Below are positions 5,662 through 6,441 of a stretch of DNA of 6,441 bases, piece after piece. Origin of the DNA: Balneolales bacterium. Lineage in GTDB: Bacteria > Bacteroidota > Rhodothermia > Balneolales > Balneolaceae. The notes below the pieces were generated by a model that was not told the DNA's origin, searched no databases, and worked only from the letters and a program-made list of their open reading frames with translations. The stretch lies in NCBI GenBank assembly GCA_022360375.1, contig JAKSCW010000580.1:1-6441 (forward strand), given 5' to 3'. Within the stretch, counting starts at the first letter, position 1. The number at the start of each line of letters is the position of its first letter. The translations under genes and the position numbers were made by a program.

Positions 5662-6441
5662 TCGTTTCTAACTATAATTATTTGCCCGCGAGGCTGATGT
5701 GCAGAAAAGTAACCCACTCCATTTTGTACGTTAGTGGGGTGATTCACCGGTTCATTCGCTAAACTTGCAGCCAGGCTTCCTGACCGGCTTCTTGCTTCCA
5801 GGAAATTGTAATAGCCTTCTTCAATGTGGGTGAGTACAACCAGTGCGGAATCAACCGGGGAAGAAAATTCAAATACTGCATCCCTTCGAATAATGCCTTC
5901 TTCTGCGCTTCGGTCGGTAAAAATCTGCTCGTAAACCAGGAAGTTGTCATCCTCGAAAAACAATCCCGTATTACCCGAATCAGCATCGGCAGAATCAGTT
6001 TCAGGAGGTGTGAATTGATACACATGAATCACAAAGAAGTTTTCGCCTTCGGGATCCGGAAACGTGTAATCTAAATCGGACAGAAAGGTTTCGGCGGTGT
6101 CACGGCGTGTAAGAGACACAGAATCCAGTTCCACCCCGGGAAGTAATACACTCATGGCCGTAGAAGTTTCAGAAGTGGTGGAATCAAATACGGTAAGTTC
6201 CAACACCTGGTAATTTTCCGGCGATGTAAGTTCCGTGAAATATAATCCGTTAATGAAAGGTTCAAGCGTATCAGTTATTCCATCGTAGCTAATGGTTACC
6301 CGGGCACTGTCGAGTAGTAAAGAGTTGGCAAAGTCTTCGGTGATTGGAGAGAGGCAACACCTTGGATAGAAGAACTGCGACGAGCAGTGAGTTCGCTGCG
6401 AATGTGTTGACGGATCCAGAGTTAAAAGCTGAGATGAAAAA
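5655..6441 (-). CDS. DUF4249-like secreted protein, 5' end outside the window or disrupted
   Basis: The minus-strand frame is open from the right edge to the TAA at 5657-5655, so no start can be assigned; the GTG at 6206 is internal. From about base 6350 downward the protein is a convincing secreted beta-rich type. It contains LLLDSARVTISYDGITDT, then PENYQVLELTVFD, a proline-linked PLPG/SVSL region, EGYYNFLEARSRSGS, and a C-terminal NEPVNHPTNVQNGVGYF. The layout of variable strands and then a sNI-nG-GyF-like end resembles DUF4249, a Bacteroidota family of envelope lipoproteins of unknown function. Signal peptide and lipobox are not visible. Upstream of about 6350 the same frame becomes rich in Cys, His and Gln and no longer resembles the family, which suggests a frameshift or a junction. 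The family call is from memory of the pattern and is moderate. Confidence 0.6.
   Translation of the reverse strand, partial: FSSQLLTLDPSTHSQRTHCSSQFFYPRCCLSPITEDFANSLLLDSARVTISYDGITDTLEPFINGLYFTELTSPENYQVLELTVFDSTTSETSTAMSVLLPGVELDSVSLTRRDTAETFLSDLDYTFPDPEGENFFVIHVYQFTPPETDSADADSGNTGLFFEDDNFLVYEQIFTDRSAEEGIIRRDAVFEFSSPVDSALVVLTHIEEGYYNFLEARSRSGSLAASLANEPVNHPTNVQNGVGYFSAHQPRGQIIIVRNEE
6344..6441 (+). other. Possible start of an unidentified plus-strand ORF running off the right edge
   Basis: After a TGA at 6341-6343, a plus-strand frame is open to the edge for about 32 codons. It has a protein-like composition (LERGNTLDRRTATSSEF, then DPELKAEMK) and TTG codons at 6344 and 6362 as the only early starts. 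It opposes the DUF4249-like gene. I do not recognise it. It may be a real gene beyond a junction or merely a shadow frame. Confidence 0.15.

Noticed and set aside
5759..6074. Open frames of about 80-90 codons inside the DUF4249-like gene on both strands
   Set aside because: The DUF4249-like frame explains this stretch better; the others have no motif or ribosome binding site.
6204..6206. GTG at 6206-6204 as the start of the DUF4249-like gene
   Set aside because: The frame stays open upstream with family-like sequence (ARVTISYDG) for at least another 45 codons.
1..6441. CRISPR array, transposase, phage or defence system
   Set aside because: No regularly spaced repeats and no recognisable mobile or defence proteins; the content is housekeeping genes plus one envelope protein.

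Overview
The window reads as an ordinary chromosomal segment from the Bacteroidota/Balneolota side of the FCB group. The reasons are: the order ileS - TraR/DksA-like gene - lspA, an arrangement familiar from Bacteroidota; a TraR/DksA protein with the degenerate zinc finger common in that group; a secreted protein resembling the Bacteroidota family DUF4249; and a perfect Bacteroidetes-type -7 box (TAnnTTTG) in front of yajC. The lineage is inferred from these features and from protein style. No 16S or other direct marker is present.

Layout. Bases 1-3487 (+ strand) hold a tight three-gene run: the C-terminal three quarters of a eukaryote-like (type 2) isoleucyl-tRNA synthetase cut by the left edge, a TraR/DksA-family RNA polymerase regulator, and lipoprotein signal peptidase II with a GTG start. 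Bases 3488-3682 are a structured, AT-rich gap leading into a small cold-shock protein (3683-3892), which ends at a strong UUCG-loop terminator. Bases 3953-4068 lie between convergent genes and contain two facing copies of a REP-like palindrome. On the minus strand follow ribBA (4069-5256) and, one base upstream of it, yajC (5258-5584). They are probably one operon driven from a promoter near 5617-5624. A DUF4249-like gene on the same strand fills 5655 to the right edge, but its reading frame looks disturbed in the last ~95 bases.

How the genes fit together. The left operon links isoleucine charging, transcription control at RNA polymerase, and lipoprotein maturation. These are housekeeping roles that are neighbours by convention, not steps of one pathway. 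yajC (Sec translocon accessory) and ribBA (riboflavin precursor synthesis) are likewise housekeeping.

The most interesting point is in ribBA. The RibB half has all its signature residues, but the RibA (GTP cyclohydrolase II) half has lost all three zinc-binding cysteines, the catalytic tyrosine and the VEAN motif. It therefore probably makes only dihydroxybutanone phosphate, and a separate ribA should exist elsewhere in the genome. I found no new multi-gene system. The other points worth checking are a long-range RNA pairing before the cold-shock gene, the REP-like pair, and the frame conflict at the right edge.
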